A stretch of DNA of 45,738 nucleotides from Sedimentisphaerales bacterium. GTDB taxonomy: Bacteria > Planctomycetota > Phycisphaerae > Sedimentisphaerales > Anaerobacaceae. The notes under the pieces are model-generated. The model made no database searches and was not told where the DNA came from. It was given only the letters and a program-made list of their open reading frames with translations. The stretch is from positions 1-45,738 of the forward strand of contig JAFGTG010000017.1 of assembly GCA_016934255.1 (NCBI GenBank), read 5' to 3'. Positions within the stretch are counted from its first letter, which is position 1. Each line of letters starts with the position of its first letter. The position numbers and the translations under genes are program-made. Below are positions 24,286 to 32,686 of the stretch, in pieces.

Positions 24286-25251
24286 TCAACTTTTGACGTT
24301 GTTGACAACATTTTGCGGTTTGCCGGCGATGAAAGCGGCGACATTATCGACGGTGACTTTGAGAAGCCTTTCCCGTGCGGCGCGGGTTGCCCAGGCGATG
24401 TGCGGCGTGATATGACAATTCTTAGCAGTCAGAAGCGGGTTATCCTTTGCCGCCGGCTCTGTAGAGAGCACATCCACGCCGGCTCCCGCTATTTCGTCGT
24501 TGTTAAGAGCGTCGGCCAGAGCTTGTTCATCGATCAGCGGCCCTCGGCTCGTATTAATCAGATAAGCGGTCGGTTTCATCAGGGTCAGCTGTTCTGCGTT
24601 GACGAGATTCTCCGTCTGCGACGTAAGCGGACAATGCAAACTCACGACATCGGATTCTCGAAAGACATCGTTCAGTTCCACCCTTCGGTATCCGTCGGGC
24701 ATCTCAGAGTGCGGCGTTATGTCATAAACAACCACATTCATACCGAACGCCCGGGCCACTCTGGCCGTCGAGCGTCCGATTCTTCCGAAACCGACGATTC
24801 CCATTGTTAATCCCTGAAGCTCGACCAGCGGTGTATCCCAATAGCAAAAATCCACACTGTTCATCCAGCGTCCCTCCCGGACCGTCCGCGCATGGTGACC
24901 GACATGGAGTGTTAGGTTAAGCAAATGCGCGAATACCATCTGGACCACGGATTCCGTTCCATAGGTCGGGACATTGCTGACCGGGACGCCTCGTCGGCGA
25001 GCCGCCTCGACATCCACGATATTGTAACCGGTCGCCAGCACACTGATGAACTTAAGTTTTGTCAGGCGGGCGATGGACTCCGCCGATAGCACGGTCTTAT
25101 TGGTTAAAACAATCTCAGCGCCGTTAGCTCGCGGAACGACCTGTTCCGGCGCCGAGCGATCGTGTATGATACACTCCCCCAGGGCTTCCAGACTGTCCCA
25201 GGATAAATCTCCGGGATTCAGAGTGTAGCCGTCTAATACAGCGATTTTCAT
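24286..25251 (-). CDS. D-2-hydroxyacid dehydrogenase (hydroxypyruvate/glyoxylate reductase-like)
   Basis: This cytoplasmic NAD(P)-dependent enzyme would reduce a 2-keto acid. The 321 residues show GYNIVDVEAARRRGVPVSNVP, the Rossmann motif MGIVGFGRIGRSTARVA, VSLHCPLTSQTENLV, LINTSRGPLIDEQAL (catalytic Arg), GAGVDVLSTEP (Glu) and NCHITPHIAWATRAARER (catalytic His). The overall form is closest to glycerate dehydrogenase (HprA). It is 40 bases downstream of the exported hydratase-like gene and is probably co-transcribed, perhaps using the keto acids that gene group releases. Confidence 0.9.
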   Translation of the reverse strand: MKIAVLDGYTLNPGDLSWDSLEALGECIIHDRSAPEQVVPRANGAEIVLTNKTVLSAESIARLTKLKFISVLATGYNIVDVEAARRRGVPVSNVPTYGTESVVQMVFAHLLNLTLHVGHHARTVREGRWMNSVDFCYWDTPLVELQGLTMGIVGFGRIGRSTARVARAFGMNVVVYDITPHSEMPDGYRRVELNDVFRESDVVSLHCPLTSQTENLVNAEQLTLMKPTAYLINTSRGPLIDEQALADALNNDEIAGAGVDVLSTEPAAKDNPLLTAKNCHITPHIAWATRAARERLLKVTVDNVAAFIAGKPQNVVNNVKS

Positions 25252-25291
25252 TAATCATTGATCCTGTTACAGTGTTGCACACACAATGAGT

Positions 25292-26173
25292 TTATTCGAT
25301 GGTCATCGTAATCTTACCCAGGGGGCCACAGTCGCCCACGTAATCACCTTTGATTTCGTCGCCTTTGGCTTTGTAGGCGGGCGCTGCGGTGCCGGTGACG
25401 ATAACCGTGCCGGGCTCCAGCGCGCCTCCGAGCTTGACGACATGGTTGGTGCACCAAAGCAAAGAAATCCAGGGACTACCCATCACGTCCGTCGCGGGAC
25501 TATCGGCCAGGATCTGACCGTTTCGGATCAACTTGAGCCTCAAGGCATCGACATCGGCCTGGCTCGGATCGACGGCGGGGCCGAGGACGAACATGTGGGC
25601 GCCGACGCCGCTGGCGATCTGGTCCTGAACCGTCGGTTTTGCGTCCGGCGCGAAGAGATAGTTCCCGGCATCGAATGCGGTATGCACCCATTTGACATAG
25701 TCTTTTATATGAGCGACGTCTTCGATTTCGTGGTCGATCCGCTTGCCGATGGTAAACGCGACTTCCGTTTCCAGTGTCATTTCGCCAAAGGTGTTTTTTG
25801 GGAGCGTCGTGCCGTTCGGAACGCGTTGAAGGCTAAAGAGCGGGCCGCTGGCCGGCTCCGGGATACCGAACTGTTTTCGGGCGGCTTCGCTGGCATACGC
25901 GACCTTATAGCCTGTTACAGCCCCCAATTCCTTGCTCAGCTCTTTCGCCAGGTTGCGTTGAATCTGATAGGCTTTTGGGATGTTGAATGTCCCGTATGTA
26001 TGGGTCAGAGATGAGATTTGAGTTTGCGTTTTGCGCCCGTTCAGCATCATCTCGATTATCTTTTCCGTGTCGATATTTTGGCCGTACACGCGCGGGCAAT
26101 TTGCGACCACAAAAACGACAACCAGAAAAACAGTGCAAACTCTAAAAAGGGTGGAATTGTGTATCTGTTTCAT
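25292..26173 (-). CDS. Exported 2-keto-4-pentenoate hydratase/FAH-family protein
   Basis: The 293 residues begin with a signal peptide (about 1-31, VCTVFLVVVFVVANCPRVYG). The body matches the hydratase branch of the fumarylacetoacetate hydrolase family: AYQIQRNL, GAVTGYKVAYAS, ETEVAFTIGKRI (metal-binding Glu pair), WVHTAFDAGNYLFA (the usual catalogue acid site region) and GSPWISLLWCTNHVVKLGGA, ending GTVIVTGTAAPAYKAKGD. Relatives are cytoplasmic enzymes of aromatic breakdown, so an exported form is unusual. It has an exceptional ribosome binding site (26175-26185). It lies between the propeller gene and the hydroxyacid dehydrogenase. Confidence 0.82.
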   Translation of the reverse strand: MKQIHNSTLFRVCTVFLVVVFVVANCPRVYGQNIDTEKIIEMMLNGRKTQTQISSLTHTYGTFNIPKAYQIQRNLAKELSKELGAVTGYKVAYASEAARKQFGIPEPASGPLFSLQRVPNGTTLPKNTFGEMTLETEVAFTIGKRIDHEIEDVAHIKDYVKWVHTAFDAGNYLFAPDAKPTVQDQIASGVGAHMFVLGPAVDPSQADVDALRLKLIRNGQILADSPATDVMGSPWISLLWCTNHVVKLGGALEPGTVIVTGTAAPAYKAKGDEIKGDYVGDCGPLGKITMTIE

Positions 26174-26174
26174 T

Positions 26175-26185
26175 GGATCACCTCC
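26175..26185 (-). promoter_or_regulatory. Eleven-base perfect Shine-Dalgarno sequence
   Basis: On the minus strand the ATG at 26173 is preceded by GGAGGTGATCC, which is the exact complement of the 3' end of 16S rRNA (GGATCACCTCC) over 11 bases. The GGAGG core ends seven bases before the ATG. Most genes of the window show only 4-6 matching bases, so very strong translation is expected, unless the excess pairing slows initiation. Confidence 0.8.
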
Positions 26186-26256
26186 AGGTCTAAAATTAAA
26201 CCAGCACTCTACAAACGCCAGGGACTTCTCATATCAAAGGTTATTACGGTTGTTTC

Positions 26257-27573
26257 TTAACGCAGTATAGTGGATCGTCCGAGTTTGGCAACAGGTTCTT
26301 TCACATCATAACACCAAAGCGTGTCGTGATAGCGGAGATAGAGCCGGCCGTCGAGCAGGACCGGATGGGCCCAGGCATCTCGAAGCCGCTTAGCCGACAG
26401 ACGAAACTGTCCCTCGATCTTTAAGCCGTCCGGTTCCGGCCTCAACAGGGCCACCGTGCCGCGCTCGTCGAGGCAATAAAGCCGACCGTCGGCATAGATA
26501 GCCGCTCCCGTCGTGAGGTCTTTCAGTTCGTATTTCGTTCGGCCCGTCTGCCAATCGACTCCGAACCAGTGCTTGGGTCTGCTATATCCGGCGGAAAAGA
26601 GCGTTCCATCGACGAGCACGCCGGAGCCGGTCACCGTATCGAGCGGATGGGTCCAGAGATGTTCGACTCGGATGCCCCGGCCTTCCGTATGGAGCCGATA
26701 GGCCCTGCCGTTCTCAGCGTATGGGGTCACGTAATAGATACAATCCGATCCGTAAATGGGAGTCGAGACGTTGGTGCCGTACGGATTCTTCAACGGGACG
26801 GTCCAGAGCAGCTCACCCGTGTCGGCATCGGCGCCGAAGCCATGCGCCGAGGAACAACTGGCGATGATCCGGCGTCCGGCAAAACGAAAGAGAATCGGCG
26901 AGCAATGCGACGTTTGGTCGTCGCCGAGCGGTTCGGTCGTCCAGACCGTCCGGCCGGACCGCTTGTCCAGGGCGGCCATGAGCGCCTTTGGGCCGCCGGG
27001 CGTGACGATCAATCGCGATCCGTCCACCAGCAGGCATTCACTGAGCGCCCAGGTGATATTGTCGGCCTCGAACCGCTCCAGGATATCGACGGCCCAAAGC
27101 TCCTCGCCGGAGACCGCATTTAGGCAGACCGTACGCCCGTGAGCGTTCATGTGATATAATCGGCCATCGGAGTAAGCGCCGCACGCCCGCGCCCCGGGAT
27201 AAGAGCCTTTCCAGGCCCGTCCGTTTTTGACCTTCCATTGAATATGACCGTCGAGATCAAAGGCGAAAATCACCAGATCGTCACCCGCGTCCCCCGTGAT
27301 ATACAACCGTTCGCCGACGATGATCGGCGAAGACCACCCTTTTCCGAGACCGTCGATTTTCCAGATGAGCTTCGGGCCTTCCGGGGGCCAGCTTGACAGC
27401 AATCCTTTTTCGTCCGATATGCCGTCCCGGCGCGGGCCACGCCATTGAGGCCAATCCGGTTCCGGCGAAGCGATCAGATCGGCAACGGCCCTACTGGAAG
27501 TCACGAGGAACGAAAAACACAGTGAAATATAAAGAACATTTCGCATTATGATTTTGGGATGTTGAAATCTCAT
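26257..27573 (-). CDS. Exported PQQ-binding-like beta-propeller protein
   Basis: The ATG at 27573 has AAGGA eleven bases upstream and is preferred to the earlier GTG/ATG options. After a signal segment (NVLYISLCFSFLVTSSRAVA) the 438-residue protein starts DWPQWRGPRRDGIS, the usual opening of planctomycete PQQ-like propellers, and has repeated blades with GERLYITG, GRLYHMNAHGRTVCL, SGEELW, GRTVWTTEPLG, TGELLWTVPLKN and ADGRLYCLDERGTVALL. No catalytic Asp or cytochrome motif was seen, so it is likely a scaffold or sensor and not a dehydrogenase. It is first in the leftward unit with the hydratase-like and dehydrogenase genes. Confidence 0.85.
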   Translation of the reverse strand: MRFQHPKIIMRNVLYISLCFSFLVTSSRAVADLIASPEPDWPQWRGPRRDGISDEKGLLSSWPPEGPKLIWKIDGLGKGWSSPIIVGERLYITGDAGDDLVIFAFDLDGHIQWKVKNGRAWKGSYPGARACGAYSDGRLYHMNAHGRTVCLNAVSGEELWAVDILERFEADNITWALSECLLVDGSRLIVTPGGPKALMAALDKRSGRTVWTTEPLGDDQTSHCSPILFRFAGRRIIASCSSAHGFGADADTGELLWTVPLKNPYGTNVSTPIYGSDCIYYVTPYAENGRAYRLHTEGRGIRVEHLWTHPLDTVTGSGVLVDGTLFSAGYSRPKHWFGVDWQTGRTKYELKDLTTGAAIYADGRLYCLDERGTVALLRPEPDGLKIEGQFRLSAKRLRDAWAHPVLLDGRLYLRYHDTLWCYDVKEPVAKLGRSTILR

Positions 27574-27725
27574 GTGACGCTCGATCCTTTTATCTGTGCG
27601 GCTATCAACCAATCGCCGTTATCTCCAGAGCAATGAAACACTTACATTTCCATAGATTGTACTCTGTCTGTTGTATGGCGGCAATAAAAGATATTAAATC
27701 AGTTCTGGAGTTGTAGAAAACAATG

Positions 27726-27734
27726 TGATATAAT
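27726..27734 (+). promoter_or_regulatory. Extended -10 promoter for the STAS gene
   Basis: TGATATAAT combines a perfect TATAAT (27729-27734) with the TGn extension. No good -35 lies at the right distance, as expected for extended -10 promoters. The expected transcript starts about 27741, leaving a leader of roughly 50 bases before the ATG at 27792. Confidence 0.5.
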
Positions 27735-27791
27735 ACTATATATCTAACCTTCAATTGTGGCGAACTCAGTTGATTTAGGTAGGAATCGCAC

Positions 27792-28118
27792 ATGGGACAA
27801 GAGTCATCGAGAATAAAGGTGGAATACGGACGGGACGTTACTTTCGTGACATTTCTCGATGAGAGAATCGTCGATGAAGAACATATCCGTCAGATCAAGA
27901 ACGCTCTGGATCCGGTCATCGAGCAAAACCAGGAAGGCAAGCTGGTTCTGAATTTTTCCAACGTGAATTTTATGACGTCCGCCCTTTTGGGCTTATTGGT
28001 ACGAATTCACAAGAACGTATGTGAGTTGAACGGCCAGGTGCAATTGTCCAACCTGGACGCGGATCTGTATCGAATCTTTGAAATCACAAAACTGACGCAG
28101 GTTTTTGACATAACATAA
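27792..28118 (+). CDS. STAS-domain anti-sigma-factor antagonist
   Basis: The 108-residue protein is one STAS domain: VTFVTFLDERIVDEEHIRQI, then KLVLNFSNVNFMTSALLGLL, where the serine/threonine in NFMTSALLG is the usual phosphorylation position, then HKNVCELNGQVQLSN and YRIFEITKLTQVFDI. Such proteins bind an anti-sigma kinase and free a sigma factor when unphosphorylated. AGGA lies eight bases before the ATG. No kinase, phosphatase or sigma gene is nearby, so its partners are elsewhere. Confidence 0.92.
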   Translation: MGQESSRIKVEYGRDVTFVTFLDERIVDEEHIRQIKNALDPVIEQNQEGKLVLNFSNVNFMTSALLGLLVRIHKNVCELNGQVQLSNLDADLYRIFEITKLTQVFDIT

Positions 28119-28136
28119 ATAGGATCGGTCAATCGG

Positions 28137-28230
28137 TAGGGTGTGCAAACTTTGTTTTTGCACGCGCGGAAAGGAGGGCATCCTATAAGTAGCCGCGTGT
28201 GCAATCCGTCGAAGGCGGGCGCACCCTACT
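28137..28230 (+). repeat. Dispersed element with GTAGGG...CCCTAC ends, copy 2
   Basis: The 94-bp element begins GTAGGGTGTGCAAA and ends GGGCGCACCCTAC. Internal hairpins are GTGCAAA-CTTTG-TTTTTGCAC (loop variants) and AATCCGTCGAAGGCGGG. It is homologous to 10771-10874 in the opposite orientation, with the middle part differing. It lies between the convergent STAS and HzsA-related genes. Confidence 0.75.
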
Positions 28231-28303
28231 GGGTTCCGGCGGCCGTTTCATTCTGATGAGATAGAAGGGCGGTTCGTTGAATCCATCATAGATGGCATTG
28301 CCC

Positions 28304-30664
28304 CTAATCTAATGTCGGCTGTATAATTTCCCCTTTGGCCTGGGCGATGGTATTTTCGTACGAGCCGTAGAATTCGCTGTTGCAGTCCAGCCACAGCGTC
28401 AAACGATGAAAGTCTTCCTCCGAAAGTATCACGCCGTAATGTCGCTCGTCCATATAGTCGAGCAGCTTCGAGGCGTGCGCTCCGAATTTTCCGGGAATGG
28501 TCCGGCTGCCCCCGTGGACGCCCGTTTTGATCGAACCATTGCTCACATGGAAGTAGAAACCGTATTTCCCCGCCAGAGTTTGATACGAGCGCGTCCAGCC
28601 GTTTTTGCCTTCGATGGTTCCCGTCAGATCGGGCGCTTTTTCGTTTGTGTGGCAGCTTGCGCAGTTACGGTCCAGGACCGGCTGAACGAGCCGCACGTAA
28701 TTAAACGGATTCGAGCCGTCCACGTCGGATCGAATCTCCGACGGCGCCCGCTTCAGGGCCAGCGGTGTTATATTCGATGGTCGCGACGTTTTCCCTTTAG
28801 GCTCGTGACAGCCCAGGCAGGTCAATTGTTCGCCGGGATGGAGATAAGTACCCGACCTCATCGATTGAATGGCCATGCCTCGTTCATCCAGGGCCTGGAA
28901 GTAGATCAGTTTGCCGACGGGCGCTTCGAAATGCGCGCTGCCGTCAGCCTCGACGGGGACGGTGCCCAGGACCGCCCGGGCGTTTGTTTGGTTGCCGATG
29001 CCGATACGGGGCTGGTTCGGCGGGGGAGTTGTTTTCGGCAAGACCTGGATGATCCGCAACGCGGCGACTCTCGCGCCGGCGGGCCACTGAAAATCACTGT
29101 CGTAAACATTGACGACGGTGATCGTTTCCTTCGGGATGACACCGCCGACTTTCGCTATGTCGGCGGCGGTTTGGACGGTCTGGGTGGGAATCACCGGCGG
29201 CTTTATTCGCGGCCGGAGTGGAATCGGACTCATGCACGGGATCGAAGGATCGCGGTAAATCAGCTCTTTATTGCCGAAGCGATCGATCCAGTAAATGCCG
29301 TGGTTCCTGGCGTTCTTATCGTACACGCAAAGATAATCGTCCTCGCTAAGCGGCCAGGGCGTTCCATAGACCATGCATTCCCTGATCGGTTTGATATGTT
29401 TTTCGGCTTCCGGGAAAGGCACGTCCGGCGTCAGGCGAGTTAACTGTGATGATGCGTTGTCGTCATCGAGGCGGTGGTCGATCAAGACCAGCGAGCCGAA
29501 AGCGTTGCCGTGGTGGGCGGCGGCGGTTGCGATAAATTTGTGCGAGTCCGGGATGGCGCGGATGCTCATTTCCATCCAGGGCCGGGTCTCCCGCTGGACT
29601 GGATAGTTGCCGTGGAACGAGCGCGGATCGCGCCCGTCGGGGAAGCACGTCCAGATATGATGGGCGACGTTCGTATCGCGGTCCACGTAATCCCAGCGGG
29701 TATAGACGACCATACCGTCGTTCGTGACGCTCGGATGCCACTCGTGCGTTTCGTGGTAGCTGAAGAGAATAATGTCACTGCCGTCCGGCGCCATGGAGTG
29801 GAGGGTATAGGTCGGGCAATGCCGGCCGCAGCGAAGGTAGCCGCCCCGGCGCTCGGAGTTGAAGACGATTCGCCCGTTGGGCAAAAAACACGGATCGAAA
29901 TCATTCCACGGGCCGTCGGTCAGTTGAACCAGCCCGGTGCCGTCGGTGTTGACCTTGAAAATGTGGAAGCAACTTTCCGGCGTCCATTCCAGGTCTTTGC
30001 CTTTGCCCTCGGTGTAGGCGAAGAGGATGGTCTTGCCATCGAATGATAATTCGGGCGAAAGGAATCCGCCGGGTTCGAGCTTGCGCCCCTTGAGCCGACC
30101 TTTCTCGACAATAGCGTCGGCCAGAAGATTCGTGAGTTTCGGCTCAGGCCCGAACGGGTCGGATAAAACGAATAATCCCCCTCCGGCAATGGCGTTAAAA
30201 CCGTAGTACTGATCGCACATGTGGAAGACGCCGCCCGGATGGTGACGCTTGATGAACAGGATTTTGCCCATGTTCAGCAACGGGTTACAGAACGCGATCC
30301 GGCGATTTGTCCGGCGAACATCGAAGTATATCTCCCGGCGGTCCTCTAAAGAGACAACCGACGATTCCATATTCACCAGGCGAGCCTCGATCTGCTTTAG
30401 CTCAGCGATCGATGGTTTCAGTTGGGATTCGGATGCCGATAAGCGGCGCAACCGTTCCGCGAGAGTGTACCCTTGCTGAATACATTGCCGGGTGGTTTCC
30501 AGTGAGAAATCGTGTTCCTTTTGCTGTTGTTCGATCCAGTCCGCTTCGACCCATCGGCGCATTGAAGCCCCGACGTCAATTGTTTGAGCCGAGCCGGAAG
30601 AAACACAAAACGCGATGATACACGACGCCACCACCCATTCACACCGAATCCTTCGTTTTTTCAT
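28304..30664 (-). CDS. HzsA-related exported propeller with c-type haem sites
   Basis: The 786 residues start with a signal peptide (VVASCIIAFCVSSGSAQT). A coiled region (40-105) is followed by a propeller (about 110-480) with FLSPELSFDGKTILFAYTEG, FDPCFLPNGRIVFNSERRGG and EWHPSVTNDGMVVYTRWDYV. Then comes a beta-rich middle domain and a cytochrome part with two CxxCH haem sites: CLGCH (Cys616-His620) and CASCH (Cys668-His672). This layout matches HzsA-related proteins, named after the alpha subunit of hydrazine synthase but widespread in planctomycetes that are not anammox bacteria. No other hydrazine synthase subunit is present, so hydrazine production is not implied. An electron-transfer or oxidase role at the envelope is likelier. 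Confidence 0.82.
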   Translation of the reverse strand: MKKRRIRCEWVVASCIIAFCVSSGSAQTIDVGASMRRWVEADWIEQQQKEHDFSLETTRQCIQQGYTLAERLRRLSASESQLKPSIAELKQIEARLVNMESSVVSLEDRREIYFDVRRTNRRIAFCNPLLNMGKILFIKRHHPGGVFHMCDQYYGFNAIAGGGLFVLSDPFGPEPKLTNLLADAIVEKGRLKGRKLEPGGFLSPELSFDGKTILFAYTEGKGKDLEWTPESCFHIFKVNTDGTGLVQLTDGPWNDFDPCFLPNGRIVFNSERRGGYLRCGRHCPTYTLHSMAPDGSDIILFSYHETHEWHPSVTNDGMVVYTRWDYVDRDTNVAHHIWTCFPDGRDPRSFHGNYPVQRETRPWMEMSIRAIPDSHKFIATAAAHHGNAFGSLVLIDHRLDDDNASSQLTRLTPDVPFPEAEKHIKPIRECMVYGTPWPLSEDDYLCVYDKNARNHGIYWIDRFGNKELIYRDPSIPCMSPIPLRPRIKPPVIPTQTVQTAADIAKVGGVIPKETITVVNVYDSDFQWPAGARVAALRIIQVLPKTTPPPNQPRIGIGNQTNARAVLGTVPVEADGSAHFEAPVGKLIYFQALDERGMAIQSMRSGTYLHPGEQLTCLGCHEPKGKTSRPSNITPLALKRAPSEIRSDVDGSNPFNYVRLVQPVLDRNCASCHTNEKAPDLTGTIEGKNGWTRSYQTLAGKYGFYFHVSNGSIKTGVHGGSRTIPGKFGAHASKLLDYMDERHYGVILSEEDFHRLTLWLDCNSEFYGSYENTIAQAKGEIIQPTLD

Positions 30665-30748
30665 GCCGTATCCCCATTACACAACTTTTCGTTCGATTAT
30701 AGCACAATCAAGCGATGGAGTGTAGTGAAGAATTCGGCTCGGGGACGT

Positions 30749-31684
30749 CTATATGTACTCCACCGTTGCCGGAGGCTTGGGCGTCAGGTCGTACAGGCAG
30801 CGGTTGACGTCGTCGATTTCATTGACGATCCGCTCGCATAGCCGGTTCAGCTTATCCCAGGATAATTCGGTCGCCGTCGCGGTTCGCGCATCGGTGCTCT
30901 CGATACATCGCACAACAATAATCTGGCCGAATTCACGCTTGTTGTCCCGGATTCCGGTGGCCCGGTCATTAAGCAAGACGGCCAGATACTGAAAGGCCCC
31001 GCTGTCACCGAGTTCCTCTTCGACGATGGCCGTAGCGGCCCGGACGGTGGCCAGTCGTTCTCTCGTTACTTCTCCCACGATGCGAGTGGCCAGCGCCGGG
31101 CCGGGGAAGGGAATTCGATGGGAGATGTCGGCGGGGAGTTTGAGAAATTCGCAGACCTCACGAACGCCGTCCTTTCGCAGGGTTTTCAGCGGTTCGATAA
31201 TCGAATAGCCGTATGTCTCTTCGGGATCGATGCCGAGTTGAGCCAAAATGTTATGTTGACGTTTGATGCCGGCAACGGTCTCTTCGATATCGGTCAGAAT
31301 TGTTCCGTGGAAGAGAAACTTTGCACCCGATTCCTTAACCAATCTTCCGAAAACTTTGGCATAAAACGTATCCGTGACGGCCTGACGCTTCTGTTCCGGG
31401 TCCGTCAGACCCGCCAACGCGGAAAGAAAATCCTCCTGGGCATCGACCAATTCAACGGGGATATCCATATCGGCAAACGTTTTAACCACACGCTGCGGTT
31501 CGCCTTCCCGCATCAGGGCGCTGTCGATAAAGACCGTTCTGAGTTGATCTCCGAGTGCGCGGTGGCCGAGCACCGTCACCAGGGAACTGTCCACGCCGCC
31601 GCTCAGAGCGTTGATCGCAGTGGCTTCGCCTACCGTTTGCTTGATTTGGGCGATTTGTTCTTCGACAAATGATTTGCACTCCAT
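30749..31684 (-). CDS. guaA: GMP synthase, stand-alone ATP-pyrophosphatase subunit
   Basis: The start at 31684 has AAGGAG seven bases upstream. The 311-residue protein equals the C-terminal two thirds of ordinary GuaA: ALSGGVDSSLVTVLGHRA (PP-loop, 28-45), FIDSALMREGE, FHGTILTDIEETV, HRIPFPGPALATRIVGEVT and the dimerisation domain ending DLTPKPPATVEYI. The enzyme makes GMP from XMP with ammonia. The N-terminal glutamine amidotransferase domain of the usual 525-residue bacterial form is absent, so either a separate glutaminase is coded elsewhere (the two-subunit form known in archaea) or free ammonia is used. It is divergent from the ABC transporter operon. Confidence 0.9.
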   Translation of the reverse strand: MECKSFVEEQIAQIKQTVGEATAINALSGGVDSSLVTVLGHRALGDQLRTVFIDSALMREGEPQRVVKTFADMDIPVELVDAQEDFLSALAGLTDPEQKRQAVTDTFYAKVFGRLVKESGAKFLFHGTILTDIEETVAGIKRQHNILAQLGIDPEETYGYSIIEPLKTLRKDGVREVCEFLKLPADISHRIPFPGPALATRIVGEVTRERLATVRAATAIVEEELGDSGAFQYLAVLLNDRATGIRDNKREFGQIIVVRCIESTDARTATATELSWDKLNRLCERIVNEIDDVNRCLYDLTPKPPATVEYI

Positions 31685-31774
31685 AGCATTCTCCTTAGAA
31701 AACAATAACTGTACTTATCCCGCGGTTATGGTATCATAACGCCGACTTGAGGACAACATAAAGGATGGTTCAAT

Positions 31775-32686
31775 ATGAATGCCGTCGTGCTCGGTGATGT
31801 GTGTAAAAATTTCGGCAAGGTCCACGCCGTGGATCATCTGAACGTAACGGTCCCGGCGGGGGCCATTTACGGCTTTCTCGGCCCCAACGGCGCCGGCAAG
31901 ACGACGACTATTCGCATGATTATGAATATCATCCGTCCCGACAGCGGGCACGTCTCGCTCTTCGAGGGACGCTCCGTCGAGCAGGCCAAAAGCCGAATCG
32001 GCTATATGCCCGAAGAGCGGGGTTTGTATCGCAAGATGACGGTTCGCAGCGTGCTGGCGTATTTCGGAGCGATCAAGGGCGTTGCCAACAAAGAGTTGGC
32101 TCAACGCGTGACGGAATGGCTGGAGCGGGTGGAGCTGGCGAAGTGGGCGGATAAAAAAGTCGAAGAACTATCGCGGGGGATGCACCAAAAATTGCAGTTT
32201 GCCGTCACGGCCATTAATAATCCGGACTTGTTCATCCTCGATGAGCCGTTCTCGGGTCTCGATCCGATTAATACCGACCTGCTCAAAAAAATCATTCTTG
32301 ATATGCGACAACAAGGAAAGACGATTATTTTCTCCACGCACGTGATGCACGAAGCGGAAAAGCTCTGCGAATTCATCCTATTGGTAAACAAGGGAAAGGT
32401 CCTCCTGGACGACCGGCTGGATCAGATCCGATCGCGACAGACATCCGATATTGTGTCCGTTGAGCTTGAGGGCGAAACGGATTTCATCGAAGGGCTTCCG
32501 AACGTTTTGAAAGTGACGTCGGAGGGCAAGCGGCTGGATATTAAACTCGCCCCGGACGCCGATCCGCAGGAGTTGCTTCGAGCCTTCATGGATCGCGTGC
32601 GCGTGCAGGCCTTCGAGGTGAAGGTGCCTTCGTTACATGAAATTTTCGTAGATTTGGTAGGCAAGAGCGATGCTGAAGCTGCTTAA
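31775..32686 (+). CDS. ABC transporter ATP-binding protein (NatA-like)
   Basis: The 303-residue ATPase has Walker A (GPNGAGKTTTIRM, about 37-49), the Q-loop region GYMPEERGLY, signature LSRGMHQKLQFA, Walker B LFILDEPFSGLDP and the H-loop FSTHVMHEAEKL. The C-terminal 80 residues form the extra domain typical of NatA/drug-export ATPases. AAAGGA lies ten bases before the ATG. It overlaps the permease gene by 17 bases, so the two are translated together. The likely role is export of sodium ions or another small substrate; the substrate is not settled by sequence. Confidence 0.93.
   Translation: MNAVVLGDVCKNFGKVHAVDHLNVTVPAGAIYGFLGPNGAGKTTTIRMIMNIIRPDSGHVSLFEGRSVEQAKSRIGYMPEERGLYRKMTVRSVLAYFGAIKGVANKELAQRVTEWLERVELAKWADKKVEELSRGMHQKLQFAVTAINNPDLFILDEPFSGLDPINTDLLKKIILDMRQQGKTIIFSTHVMHEAEKLCEFILLVNKGKVLLDDRLDQIRSRQTSDIVSVELEGETDFIEGLPNVLKVTSEGKRLDIKLAPDADPQELLRAFMDRVRVQAFEVKVPSLHEIFVDLVGKSDAEAA

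Noticed and set aside
26175-26185. GGATCACCTCC as the end of a 16S rRNA gene
   Set aside because: Only 11 bases match and nothing upstream resembles rRNA. On the other strand it is a perfectly placed Shine-Dalgarno sequence.
28304-30664. Evidence for anammox (hydrazine synthase)
   Set aside because: Only an HzsA-related protein is present; no other subunit or hydrazine dehydrogenase is seen, and the family is widespread in other planctomycetes.
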